Shown: piece by piece, positions 24,036-35,667 of the stretch | Layout of the letters: each line of letters begins with the position of its first letter | Numbering within the stretch: the stretch's first letter is position 1 | DNA from: Gossypium raimondii | Lineage: Eukaryota > Streptophyta > Magnoliopsida > Malvales > Malvaceae | Assembly (NCBI RefSeq): GCF_025698545.1 | Contig: NC_068569.1 | Coordinates: forward strand, 16,368,001-16,432,000 | Length of the DNA stretch: 64,000 bases | Direction: 5' to 3' | Made by a program: the position numbers and the translations under genes | Notes under the pieces: model-generated | The model's input: only the letters and a program-made list of their open reading frames with translations | Told to the model about the DNA's origin: nothing | Databases searched by the model: none

Positions 24036-24799
24036 TGTGTATGTGTCTTATTTTTTATATTTATAATAATTGCTTTTAGAATATGTTGTAATAATTCCTT
24101 TTAGGTTTAGCAAAATCCAAATGAAACAATACAGTTGTATATGTCTTTGTTATTATTATAATTGAAATTGCCAAAGTTGATTTAATCAATACATTAAATG
24201 GTTATGGACTATATAATATATCTCATTCCTCCATTCTCTCTTTCTGTATAATTCAATAAAAGTGTACAATTCACGGAAAAATAAATACAACAAAAAGTTA
24301 GTTTAGAGAGTAAGCTGATTTTTTATTAAAATTCTATCTATTTTTACTGTTAAAAGTTAGTGTTTGGATGATGAAATAGCTAAATAGTTGGCGTACTACA
24401 TGTATTTTATGCTAACATACATAGATAAATTTTAACAGTAAAATGAATAGAATTGTTATTAAAAGGCCAATTTACCTTTTGATTTAATGTACTAGGACTA
24501 ATTTACCCATTTTTAGTAGATAAGACAAAATGTTATTTAACTCCTGGTATAAGGTGTCAATGATATTTTTATTTTGGAAATTAATAATAATACTAAAATC
24601 ATGTGGTTGAATTATTATTTGTGGAAAATTTTAAAATTTAGAAAATTAAAATATATCTGTGATTGAAGTGGTGGTGTCATGAATAGAAAAGTGTATATGA
24701 CTTACGTCATCTGAATGAAGTGGTACCTTAAGTGTATATGTCTTTTCACTAATAATCAATTTCTATTTTAAAAACATTTTAAATATTATTAAATTGTTA
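24036..24799. other. Downstream region of copy A, no gene
   Basis: AT-rich sequence with probable 3' UTR. Nothing else recognised. Confidence 0.5.
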
Positions 24800-25328
24800 G
24801 TAATTAAAGAAAAATGAGCAGTGACTAATTTGATAAAAGTTGTAAAAGTTGAAAGTTAAAGTTGTGATTATACCTAATTTTTAATAGAGTTGACGGAAAA
24901 AATTAATAAGATGGAAAATGAGTAATTCAAAAAGTAGAGAGATCGATTTTGAAGAAATAAAAATAAATGAGCTAAATCAAGGGCGAATACAAGGGGTAGG
25001 CATGGGCCTTGCCTCCCAAAAATGAAAAATTGCTATTTAGTACCCATATAAGTAATGAAAATATAAATTAACTTATGATAAAATTACATTTTTACTCCTT
25101 ATGAAAAAAAAATCATGTTAAATCCTTTCAAAAATGATGAAATCATAAATTAATATATTATTAATAAAATTATATTTTAACCACTTAGAAATTTATAATT
25201 TAATTCTAATCTCTCCAAAAAGACTTTCTGGATTCACCCCTAAACTAAATCTAAGCAATTCTCAAGCTCTAACCTTTGATATAAATATCTTTGCCAACTT
25301 TTAGTCATGGTTAGACTTTTATTTATCA
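24800..25328. repeat. Duplicated block homologous to 35018-35490
   Basis: Shared landmarks in the same order and orientation include AAGTTAAAGTTGTGATTATACC versus AAGTTAAAGTTATAATTATACC, TTTTGAAGAAATAAAA, and GCCAACTTTTAGTCA followed by GACTTTTATTTATC. In the second location this block runs straight into the 3' flank of patatin-like copy D. Here it stops at 25328, and its continuation resumes only at about 27437. Confidence 0.75.
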
Positions 25329-25329
25329 T

Positions 25330-27436
25330 GGGGAGGTTGATTATAATTTGGGTAAACTATAATGCAGATCACTCTAAAATAGGATTGTTCTGATTTTGGT
25401 CACTTTAAATTTTTTTGTCAATTTAGTCATTTAATTAAGATAATTGCTCGAAGTGGTCACCACTGTTAAAAATTTCGTTAATCCACTAATAAATTGTTAA
25501 TGTGATAATTTTTTTTTACTTTTGACTAAAGCTAATGACTTCTTTGTAATTAGTCAAAATATTTTTTTGTTTATTTACAACATAAGACTAAAATTTGTAA
25601 GGTTTCTCTTTTCCTTCTTCTTCTTATTTGTTTTATGGGAAAATAATAGTAAAAAGACTTGTTTATTTGACTTATATAGATTTTATAGTAAATATTATAT
25701 TTATAGTGTTTATTTCTACATGTTTGATTTGTACTCGGATGCGTCTACATGCTTCTCCTTATCGTTAGATATATCCACTCCCATATCACAATCCTCATTC
25801 CCATCATTTGTATTAACAGCTTTAAGGCCCATCCCATTCATTATCTCCCTGGTTTCCATTCCCTACAAGTCCATCTGAATTTTCACAATCATACGTCGTT
25901 TCACAAATTCCCATATCAACATTCAGCTTTGTATTAATGTCACTAGCACATTTCTCCATACCAACATTTGCCACCTTATCAGAACATGACTGATGGTATT
26001 CTAACCCAGCCTCAGAACCCTTATTTCGATCGTCACTTCCGTTCATCTTTATTTTCTCATTGCACAGAATATCTTACTACGCTGAAATATATTTCCAACA
26101 CATGAATAAAATAAATTTAATTACCAACTTGAAGGTCAATTACTTCATCGATACCATTAAAACAATCCCTGATGAGTTGGATGTTTCCTCTCATAAAAGA
26201 TATAGGTTCTTGAGTTTCCTCATTAATGGAAATAAACTCTCCCCACCACCCTGCCATTTGGAATGTCAAAATCTTCCACGCATGAATTGGCACACCATAG
26301 CAAGATAGCCAAACTCTTCGGTTCTCCATTTTAATTGAATCAGTCCATACTTGTTTCTTTAAGAACCATTCATCCAAGATTTTACCTTGTTCCAATACCA
26401 CCTCCTTCATCTTTTCCTCACTTTCTAATACCATAAGCACTATTGTGCCCGAGATTCTTACAATTGAAAAACCAACAAGCCCCGCTTCACTCATCTTCAT
26501 CGCTAGGTCTTCTAATATTTTTATAAAGTTTTTGCACCATCCTACCAAGCATCGTTGCAAACTATGTATTTTGTCATCAATAACCCCATGGACTCGTTTC
26601 CCTTTTAACACTTTGTTCATCATCTTTATCTTTACCATCGTTATCCCCTTCATGTCTAATAGCAACCCTCTCATTTCTCAGATCCCCAGCTTGTCTCTCA
26701 AATCGTTATCTTTGAACTTCTTCCTACTTCGAGTTATGTCCTTTCCTTCTCTAAAACGTCTTTCTGCCCTGAAACTGAACCATGTTCCGACCCAACCGTT
26801 GGTTCATCATCATAAAATCATCAAGCCTTTCAATGGCTCTCCTTGCATCACGAATGCTCCCATACCTTACAAAACCAAATCTTCTACCAGCAGCTCCTCT
26901 CTTCTTCGGTATAAACACATCCATTACCCTTCCATGATATCCAAAAAGCTGTTGCATCCATCTCCAATGCCTTCTTTCCGGTAGATTATTGACAAAAACT
27001 GAGACACAACCTTTCCGATCCCGGCCTTGTTCATCTTTTTTTTACCTTTTCAGTCCCGAAGTCTTTCACCTCTCTGGTCCCAAACGAGCTCAGCTCTTTG
27101 GTTCTCCGTCCAGTAACTATGTTAACAATACGATTTGAACTTATATTTAAATTGTTAATTTTTTATAATAAAATCAAAATTATTGGATTTGATTAGGTAC
27201 ATAATTCACAAGACTAGGAGCAGGTACGAGAAAGAAGTACTTATTCACAATTTGAACTTGATGTCTACTTCGAACATGATTTCAAACATAAATTATTGTT
27301 GCGAATTGAATAAAATGTTACGAAATTAAAGACAATATATATAAAAGTGCGTGGAAATATGATAATTTAAAAGAAGAAGAAGAAATAATTAATCGATTAC
27401 AAATTGACTGCTGTAATTAATACACCATTAGCTACG
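25330..27436 (-). mobile_element. LINE-type retroelement remnant: RRM plus DUF4283-like ORF1 pieces
   Basis: On minus, 27030-26751 encodes an RNA-recognition motif with RNP2 (SVFVNNLP) and RNP1 (RRFGFVRY), ending at a TAG. At 26674-26117 lies a DUF4283-like segment (LVGWCKNFIKILEDLAMKMS, RVWLSCYGVPIHAWKILTFQ). An acidic, Asn/Gly-rich frame at 26046-25822 may be the linker after it. RRM plus DUF4283 is a known ORF1 layout of plant LINEs. No reverse transcriptase was seen in this block and a stop separates the two domains, so it is a fragment. The limits given are those of the sequence that interrupts the duplicated patatin flank; the true ends of the LINE are not defined. Confidence 0.65.
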
Positions 27437-27584
27437 CAAGCTAATTTTTTTGTTTTTTAAGAAAAGAAGAAGGCAAAACATGCTACATATATATGAATTT
27501 CTGAAATAAAATAATAAAATAATTCAAGGCTAATCAGGGGTAGTTAAAAGCTAATTCAATTAAATTTCTGAAATTCCTAAGAAA

Positions 27585-28271
27585 TTAAGAAGATGGGTCA
27601 GTTGTTCTATGCCCTGCAAGCTGGTGCTTTCCAAGTGGTGATGTCATGTCACGAAGCCGTTTTTCCTTAGATAGCACTTGAGCTAATCTGCAAGCCAAAA
27701 ATAATCCCAATTAGCACCATATATGCATATATAGTAGACTAATAAGTAATAACATAAGGTGGAACTCAGAGAATATGATACATGTTGGAGTAACTATATA
27801 TTTATATACCTGATGAGCGCCTCCTCATTTGTACCCTGATTAGAAGGCTCAAATTTACCATTCTCCAAGTTCACCCTGGAAACTGGTTTTTTCAGCAGAT
27901 TTTCCCCAACTTTTACAAGATTCTCCAAGTTTTCTTTTGTAGCGATATCCACAGATGCCACCGTCCCACTCAATGTATCGTCCTGCAAATTGTTTTAGGC
28001 TTGAATTAGGTCACGTATGTATATGCTAGGTCTTTTTTATGTTATATATGACTTAGCAGCTACATTTCCCAATAAAAGAATGAATCTTGATTTCTCTGTC
28101 TCTTCCATATATAGATCATATACCTGAATACGGAGATAACTTTTTTCAGATTTAAGTGCTTTGAAAACTGTAGCATTGTGAAAGTCCACCATATCACTGC
28201 TTGCTTGCATGAAGACATCAATGAGCGGAGTGGAGTGTTCGCAGGTCAACCATCCCAAGAGACCCCATTTT
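27585..28271 (-). pseudogene. Patatin-like copy B, 3' fragment (exons 5-7 only)
   Basis: Contains exon 7 (27585-27687), exon 6 (27810-27982) and the 3' half of exon 5 (28124-28271), which keeps [20 protein letters not shown]. Exons 1-4, with both catalytic residues, are absent, so it cannot be an active lipase. Sequence, introns and 3' flank are nearly identical to copy D (35668-36340), which points to a recent copy of the 3' end of D. Identity stops after GACCCCATTTT at 28271. Exon 7 here keeps [16 protein letters not shown], whereas copy D has a small indel and ends LGNPACRA. The retained frames are still open. Confidence 0.9.
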
Positions 28272-28745
28272 GAATAATTTTAACTCGCCATTTATTTAAT
28301 TTTTGAATAATTGTGACTTCATTACGCAAAGAAAGTAGGAATCTGGTACATAAGAAACTGTGTACAGCAGTAGAAACAGTGAAATGAAGTAGTAATGACT
28401 AATGGTTTCCTCTAATATCATGTATACCCCAAGCTAAACACAATCTATTATTTACAATATCATTTCAGTCTCAAACTTATTACCTCTTTAATTTTGTTTA
28501 AAACCTCTGCCTCTGTCATTTGAACTGCTATAAAACAATAGTTATCAATGCCTTCCTTTAATCTCTTCATTGTCCACATCAACTCATGTTGCCAATTTCC
28601 AGCTTGCGTTTGCAATTGACAGAGCTGCAAAATCCCTTCCCAAATTACTTTAGTGAACCCGCAACCAAAAAACCAGATGGTCCCTAGTTTCCAGCTCCTC
28701 AAAGCACAATTTGCATATTCCATCAATATTCATCCCTCTCTGAAT
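28272..28745 (-). mobile_element. LINE 3' end remnant (zf-RVT-like)
   Basis: On minus, 28726-28460 encodes a segment like the C-terminal zinc-binding end of plant LINE reverse transcriptases (NCALRSWKLGTIWFFGCGFT, VIWEGILQLCQLQTQAGNWQ, HELMWTMKRLKEG). It starts exactly where patatin copy B breaks off, so insertion or a LINE-linked rearrangement probably truncated B. No upstream reverse transcriptase is present. Confidence 0.6.
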
Positions 28746-31057
28746 AAGCCTTGTTTTTATAGGAAGTCATAGCTAGTCACGATATCTATAACAAAGCAAA
28801 TTTTAACTTTTGTTATTTATCAAATCACTCAAAAATAGATGAAAAAATTAATAAATATTAATTTTGCTAACATGACATTCACGTGATCATAATTCACGTG
28901 GATGCCATGTTAACAAATAATTAATTTTTAAAATATAAAAAATTAAAAAGTAACAAAATGGTTAAAATTAAAAATTGCTAACGTGACATACATGTGGACT
29001 TCTATGTGGATATCATATCAACAAAGTTAACATGCATTCATTTTAATAATTTAATAATTAATATAAATTCAAGTACTAAAAAATAAAAAGAAATTAAATG
29101 AGAGATAAAATAAATTTTTATAAAATTATAGAACTAAATAATTCATTATACAAGAAAAAGTTTGCTCACATCCACTTATATATAGACAAATTTAAGCTAC
29201 AAAATTTTGGGTGAAACTTACCTTTTTACCTGGTTAAGGATCACTATAAAAGTCTACATTTATGAATAAGGCTCACAAAATCACAATAAATAAGCTGAGG
29301 TTTATGTATTTTTAATTTATTAAGCTTTCAAATATTTTATTTAGATAAAAAAAACAAAATTAAAGAGGTTATAAATATAAAATATTTTGAGTATGATTAG
29401 GAAAAAGAAGAAACAAGTCTCCATTGAAAATTTGGTGGCTCAGGGATGGTTAGCGCATAATTAAAGACTTGACTTTCCATGTTACAACCCCACACGCAAG
29501 TTGTTGTCCCATCATTAACTCTTCCATCTAACATTTGCAAACAAGGTATTATTATTGTTAGATAGAAATGGCTAGAATCATAAATGCTCCCGTTATTACA
29601 TATGCAGATACTGTCATCTTTAAAAAAAATACTGTCATCTATTACAAGCACAACAATATTAATCATGTCTATCTATATGTAGAAAACACAAATTCAACGT
29701 TCTAAATTTTACTATTAATGATAAGTAGGAAGTCGGTTCATGTATTGCCTCTCTGCAAAAACACTATTATTGTAAGCTAGAAGATTACATCAGTTGAATT
29801 GACACATTTATAATATATATATATATATATAAAGGAGTGATTGAGTTGATCTAATATTTTATAAAATAAAAACATTAATGTGAGTATATTTTATTATTTT
29901 AAATTAATGAAATATTTATTGAGATTTAAATTTAAAAATTAAAATTTTAATGTCTCAAATTTATCATTTTAATTAAAATTTTAATTATTTTGTTATAAAT
30001 ATATTTGTTACATAATTTTTCCATCTAGATAATAAACATACAATTAGGAGTGAGCAAAACTCTTTAACTCGAAAAAATCGAAAAAAAAATTTTAGTTTCG
30101 AGTTTCTTCGAGTAAACTCAAATAAGTTTTAGCTTTTCGAATTTGAGTTAAGTTGAATTCTACAATTCGAATAATTTGAATAACTCAAATTGTTGTAAAT
30201 ACCTCATTTGGTCCTTGCAAATTTTAGAAATGAGAAAATTGATCATTTTCAACAAAAAGTATAAAATAATTCAAAATAATTTTCAAAATTTCAAAATATT
30301 TATAAAAATCTAAAATTTCATATATTTTAAAAATATTATATAAATTTAAAAAAGTAAAAATTATAAAAAAATCTAAAGAATATATGAAAATGTTCAATTT
30401 TAAAAAAAACTAAAATAATAATTATCACTTCCAATTTATCATATTAAAGTATCTTATTTTCTCTTATTTTAGATATATATAGGGTTACAAATTTATACAC
30501 TCTAACATGAAATTAATTATATTTTAACAAGATTTTATTTTTACAGATTCAATATTTTTATTTTGACATGTTTAGTTTTTAATTTAGCTTGATTCAACTC
30601 AATTTCATTTCACTTAATTGAATTAGAAAAAAATAAATTAAATTAGGATGATAAAATAAGACTGGTCAAAATTGATAAACTCAAAATTTTGAACTCCTAT
30701 TAATAAATTTGAAACATATGTTAAATAATATTTTATATTTGCCAACAAGCCTGTTATTAATATCCAAAATAAAGTTATAATTATCATCTCCTAATTCGTT
30801 CATTTGTAACGTGTAAAAACGAAAACAATATTATTTTATATTTACTAAAAACGAACACAGAAAACAAGCCAAGTTGTTTTCGATAGTTGACACCAAATTC
30901 GATAAAATGCCACGATGAATTACTAGATAAAACATATAAAGCTTAATTTGGCTTATGTAGATGGATTAACGTCTACAGGTCAACATAGTTATTATTGCTA
31001 CTAGCAATTCTTCATGACTTTGCATTTAAGACCTATCTTCTTTCAAAACTAAATAGA
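28746..31057. other. Intergenic DNA between copies B and C, repeat-rich
   Basis: Holds an imperfect palindrome at about 28868-28913 (TAACATGACATTCACGTG ... CACGTGGATGCCATGTTA) and a (TA)n run at about 29812-29832. About 29590-29810 matches the 3' flank of copy E (about 39340-39530: GCAGATACTGTCATCTTT, GCAAAAACACT), so it is ancestral patatin flank. A degraded TIR element lies inside. The frame at 29397-29666 is not recognised. Confidence 0.5.
30046..30700. repeat. Degraded relative of the TAGGGGTGAGC element
   Basis: Starts AGGAGTGAGCAAAACTC and continues with CGAAAAAATCGA and TTTCGAGTTTCTTCGAGT motifs, as at the ends of the 3860-5065 element. Near its other end is GGATGATAAAATAAGA, matching the subterminal GATGATAAAATGAGA of the family. 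Limits are approximate. It lies within flanking DNA that is otherwise shared between copies C and E. Confidence 0.5.
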
Positions 31058-33046
31058 TTATGTGGTAGTGTTATTAACGTGAGCGCATTCTTCATTTTTC
31101 TTCATCGCAAGTTTTCCAAGGGGTGATCTCATCTCACGAAGCTGCTTCTCCTTGGAAAGAACTGCTGCTAATCTGTAGATTAATGAAGCAGAAATAATGC
31201 AATATATAGATGACTGTATTTGTGTGTTAAGGCAATAATATAATTACATGTAAGAAACAGTCAAAATGTTAAGTTGTATAGTACCTGATGAGAGCCTCTC
31301 CATTGGTTACCTTGCCAGCTGGTTCGAATTGACCATTCTCCAAATTCACTCTGGAAACAGACTTATTTAGCAATTCTTCTCCGACTTTCACAAGATTCTC
31401 AAGGTTTTCCTTGGTAGCAATATCCACAGATGATATTTGCTGAGAGAGTGTATCATCCTGCATAATTTTGAGCTTTGGGTCATACATATATATATAGATG
31501 ATATATGCTAGCTGTTCACCAAGTAAGATTTGAACAACAAATCTAAACCTGAATTCGGAGATAACTGTTTTCAGATTGAAGGGCTTGAAAAACTGTGGCA
31601 ATATGAAAGTCGACCATGTCACTGCTTGCTTGCATGAAAATATCCACCAAAGGAGTAGAATGCTCACTGGTCAACCATCCCAAAACTCCCCATTTAGCTG
31701 CCATATTAGCATGGTACTTCCCTTCTGATTTGGGTGAACCAGTCCCCAAAGATACAACCAGGAACCGAGCGTAGTCAGTGGGCTTTATTGGAAAAAATTC
31801 GGGATTCCCTCGAAGTATTTCTTTAGTCACTTCGTTCATAGCCACTAAAGTCTGAAAGAGCAACAAAATTCAGATTGTCACCAAGAATTCGAATAACGCA
31901 AATCTCATCATGTTAAAATGAAATATATATACCGGGTTATTAGCAGCAACCCCTCCATCGATAAGGTTGAATTCTTTTGTTTTGCCAGTGGAATCTTGGG
32001 TTTGAAAATGATGGGCAGGAAGGTAAGTTGGAGCTGCTGAAGTTGCAATGCAAATATCCGACAGTAAAGCATCGGTGCAAGGATCGCTCTTTACCTACAC
32101 GATGGAAATTTAATAATAAATTCCAAACAACACTAAAAAATGTATTAGACAAAAATGAAAACTATTTCCTAGTTTTCTTGCATTTGTTTCTATTCCATTA
32201 CAAGGAGTAAATATTATAGTGGACCTCATAGGTGGAGAATATTCTTGGCTGGAGTTGCTTGATGTCAAAAGTTGGGATCACAACGTTAGTCAAGGTCTGG
32301 TGCAATTTAGTTTCTCCCAGCTTTTCCCTCACAATATCATGAAGATATTTACCGTCATATTTTGGTCCCATTAGTGATTTGACCACATTTGCAGCTGGTG
32401 CAAAGGGAGAACTGTCAAGTAACAAGGCACAAATCATCTTAATAATTGCTTCAGAAATTATTTTTATTAATTATATTCATCTTGAAGAGATTTACAAAAT
32501 AATGATTTACGTATTTTGAGGAAAGATTTTAGGGCAGTGTTCAAGGTAGAACTCATTGATATCTTTGGCAGCAAAAAGGGGGCGATTCTCTTTTTTGGGA
32601 TCTGGGGTAGTTAGCATGGCAGTGACGAGGCCACCAGTGCTCGTCCCAGAAATAATATCAAAATAATCAGCCAATCTCGCTTGCTCACCATCCAGCTTCT
32701 GTATATAGCCAAAACCCAAAATTCATAAGAAAAAAGCAACATATATGGATGATAAAAGCTCCAATCTAACCTTAACCAGGGAAGGATTAATGAGAGATTA
32801 TATATATGCATGAATCCCGTTCCCAGCTATAGTAAGCAAGAAATAAAAAATGCAAGTGATAGTTTTTACCTGAAGCTGAGACTCTAAAAAAGCAAGTATA
32901 GTTCCAGGAATAAGCCCTCTGATACCCCCTCCATCAATGCTAAGAAGAGTAATCAAATTCCCATATGTGGGAGGTTGAAGAGGTGATCTCGGGCTATCTG
33001 TGAAGAAGTTGAATTTTGTAATAATATGTTTAGGAATTCCTTCCAT
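31058..33046 (-). CDS. Patatin-like phospholipase, copy C
   Basis: Seven exons on minus with consistent phase: 33046-32870, 32698-32511, 32411-32225, 32094-31933, 31851-31549, 31457-31285, 31172-31058, giving 434 residues. DGGGIRG, GTSTGG (Ser79) and [11 protein letters not shown] (Asp230) are all present, so it should be an active lipid acyl hydrolase. The N-terminus is longer than in copies A and F ([20 protein letters not shown] before the SPLQPPTYG start of the domain). [11 protein letters not shown] has Ala where A, D and F have Gly. The C-terminus reads [20 protein letters not shown] and continues to a TAA at 31058. It is closest to fragment E (shared DDTLSQQ and NGQFEPAG). The start chosen is the ATG about 100 bp below a TATA box. 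Confidence 0.92.
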
Positions 33047-33144
33047 GGGGGAAGATAAGAAACTTGTCGTTAAGGTTTGTGAGAATGAGAAAGGATATGA
33101 GCAACTGGAATGGCTAAGTCATCATACTGTGGGACATGCAAAGG

Positions 33145-33155
33145 GGTATTTATCG
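33145..33155 (-). promoter_or_regulatory. TATA-like box of copy C
   Basis: CGATAAATACC on minus, about 100 bp upstream of the ATG. Confidence 0.5.
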
Positions 33156-33369
33156 AGGCCTGGTTTGAAACTTTCAACAACGTTACAATAATCCTAATTC
33201 AATCACGTATCTTACCTTCCATTCGTAACAAATTAAAGTAGACTTGTAGGTTACTCAATTTCTAAACCCTTCAAATATCACAATCACAAATTGCAAGTTT
33301 TTCTCTTACTTCATTACTTGTCGAAATATGAAAACTTAGAGTTAAATTTTTAAAAGAAAATATGGCCTT

Positions 33370-34425
33370 TTTATAAAATTAACCCAAAAAATTTAATTAA
33401 TTATATAAATGACCCTTTTTTTTAATTAAACACATAAATGACTTAAAATCTACAGTGAAAGTTGGTGGAGCCAACGAGTTTTAGCGCCACCAGCATGCCA
33501 CGTCAGCAACCAGGATAAAAAAATTATTTTTTTGGTGAAGCCATGTAGAATAGCGCCACCTATATAAATACCAGAAAAATATTAAATTTCTGAAAAAATA
33601 GAGGGACTTTAAAAAAAAATTCCCTTTTTGATGGAGCCAAATAAATTGCACCACCCGTTTCCAAAGTTGCCCGCCCCCTTTTCCTTTTAAAATTTTAAAT
33701 ATATAAAGAAAAACTTTTTTTGTCTTTACCTATTAAAATATATTTTAAAATTTTGACATTAGTTATACTTAAATTTTTTTTAATATGTTTAAAATTTTAA
33801 TATATTTTAATATATTAAAATTTTAAAATTAGTTATACTCAACATTTTCTTTAACATATTTAGAATTTTAATATATTTAAATTTTTAAAGTTTTTAAAAT
33901 ATTAAAAATATTAAAATATTTTTTCTCTTTACCTATTAAAATAAATTAAATATATTAAAATTTTAAAATATATTTTAAAAATATATTGAATATATTGAAA
34001 TTTTAAAATTGATTATACTTAGTATTTTTTAATATATTTAATTTTTAAAAATATATTAAATATATTAACATTTTAAAATTGGTTATACTTAACATTTTTA
34101 ATATATTTAAAATTTTAATATATTTAAGTTTTAAGTTTTTAAAGTTTAAAATATATTAAGAAAATCTTTTTGTCTTTACCTATTAAAATATATATTAAGT
34201 ATATTAAAATTTTAAATATATTAAAATTTTAAAATTAATTATACTTAACATTTTTTAATATATTTAAAATTTTAAAAATTTAAAAAAATCACATTGGGAA
34301 CTGGTGGTGCCAACTTATTTGGCTCCACTAGAAAATGGAAATTTTTTTCATAGTCCCCCTGTTTTTCAGAAATTATAGTATTTCCTTAATATTTATACAG
34401 GTAACGCCATTCTACATAAGAAACT
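33370..34425. repeat. TIR element with AT-rich tandem core, upstream of copy C
   Basis: Blocks near 33540-33655 (TGTAGAATAGCGCCACCT, AAATTTCTGAAAAAATAGAG, ATGGAGCCAAATAAATTGCA) recur as inverted copies near 34290-34415 (reverse complement TGTAGAATGGCGTTACCT, ATTTCTGAAAAACAGGGGGA, GTGGAGCCAAATAAGTTGGC). The centre is a run of imperfect AT-rich repeats containing TTAGTTATACTTAA/CATTTT blocks at roughly 100-250 bp spacing. A GC-richer CCACGTCAGC block resembles the subterminal DNA of the MULE at 5372-10079. Outer ends and target duplication were not resolved. Confidence 0.6.
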
Positions 34426-34438
34426 TTGATTATGAGTC

Positions 34439-34440
<2 letters not shown>

Positions 34441-34483
<43 letters not shown>
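34441..34483. repeat. (AT)21 microsatellite
   Basis: Uninterrupted AT dinucleotide run of about 43 bp. Confidence 0.95.
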
Positions 34484-34484
<1 letters not shown>

Positions 34485-35667
34485 CTTTAATTATGATTCC
34501 TTACATATCTAAAAAATAAATACATTAATTTATTTTTAATTATTTGTATATGCAATATATAAACATAAAATGATGTTATACCATTGATTGTGTTAGTAGT
34601 TTAAGAAATGGATCAAATCAAAACTTTATGTATAGAATTGCATAAAATCAAAATATATAAAATTGTACATTAAACCAAAGTTCATGTGTACTTTTAAGAT
34701 TTATCTCTCTTAAAAATTAGAACACAAATAAATAAGACACGTGACAATTTCTCAAACTTTTTGTGGAGTTAGAATTTTCCAATACCAAATAATAATCCAT
34801 ATTTCTTATAGTTGTTTCTAACAAAAAATATTTCTTATAATTGTAGCTTCATTAATATCTATTATTTGTTACGGTATCCTTAGGTGCTACAGTATCAATT
34901 TTAAAATCCGATGTTTCTTTGGAATTGGATATTCGAAAACCAAATTATAAAATTTGGGAAATATTTATAATATTTCTATAAACATTTAAAACACTTTTAA
35001 AATTTATTTTTTTATAATTAAAGCAAAAATAAAGTAATTATAGTAGCTGAATTGACAAAATTGTAAAATTGAGAAGTTAAAGTTATAATTATACCTAACT
35101 TTTAGTATAGTTGACGAAAAAATTAACAGAAATACTGAAAATGTGTAATTTGAAAAGTAGAAAGACCACTTTTGAAGAAATAAAATAGAGGAACTAATAA
35201 ATCAAGGGGAATACATGGACCTTGGCCCTCAAAAATAAAAAAATTACTATCTACCCCATATACATAATAAAATTATAAATTAATATTTAGTATAAAATTA
35301 CACTTTGACTCACAAATGAAAAAGAAAATCATATTAAAATGATAAAATGATAAATTAATATATAATAAAATTATAATTTAACCGTAACCCATAAAAAGGT
35401 TTTTGAATTAGCCAAGTATAATAACTATCCTTAAAGCTTTAACCTTTGATAGAAATAGGTTTGCCAACTTTTAGTCAGGTTGACTTTTATTTATCCTTAA
35501 AGCTCTAATTTTTTTGTTTTTAAGAAAAGAAGGCGGCAAAACATGCTATATATATGAATTTCTGAAATAAAATAATAATATAATTCAAGGCTAATCATGG
35601 GTAGTCAAAAGCTAATTCAATTAAATTTCTGAAATTCCTAAGAAATTAAGAAGATGAATCAGTTGTT
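34484..35667. other. 3' side of copy D; includes the block shared with 24800-25328
   Basis: No gene. About 35018-35490 matches 24800-25328, and about 35500-35667 matches 27440-27585, so this is the undisrupted form of the duplicated flank. Confidence 0.6.

Noticed and set aside
25522-25878. 118-residue frame on plus, rich in F, Y and S
   Set aside because: AT-rich chance frame; it lies opposite the LINE ORF1 linker on minus and has no motif.
26445-26984. 179-residue frame on plus
   Set aside because: Shadow of the LINE DUF4283/RRM coding region on the minus strand.
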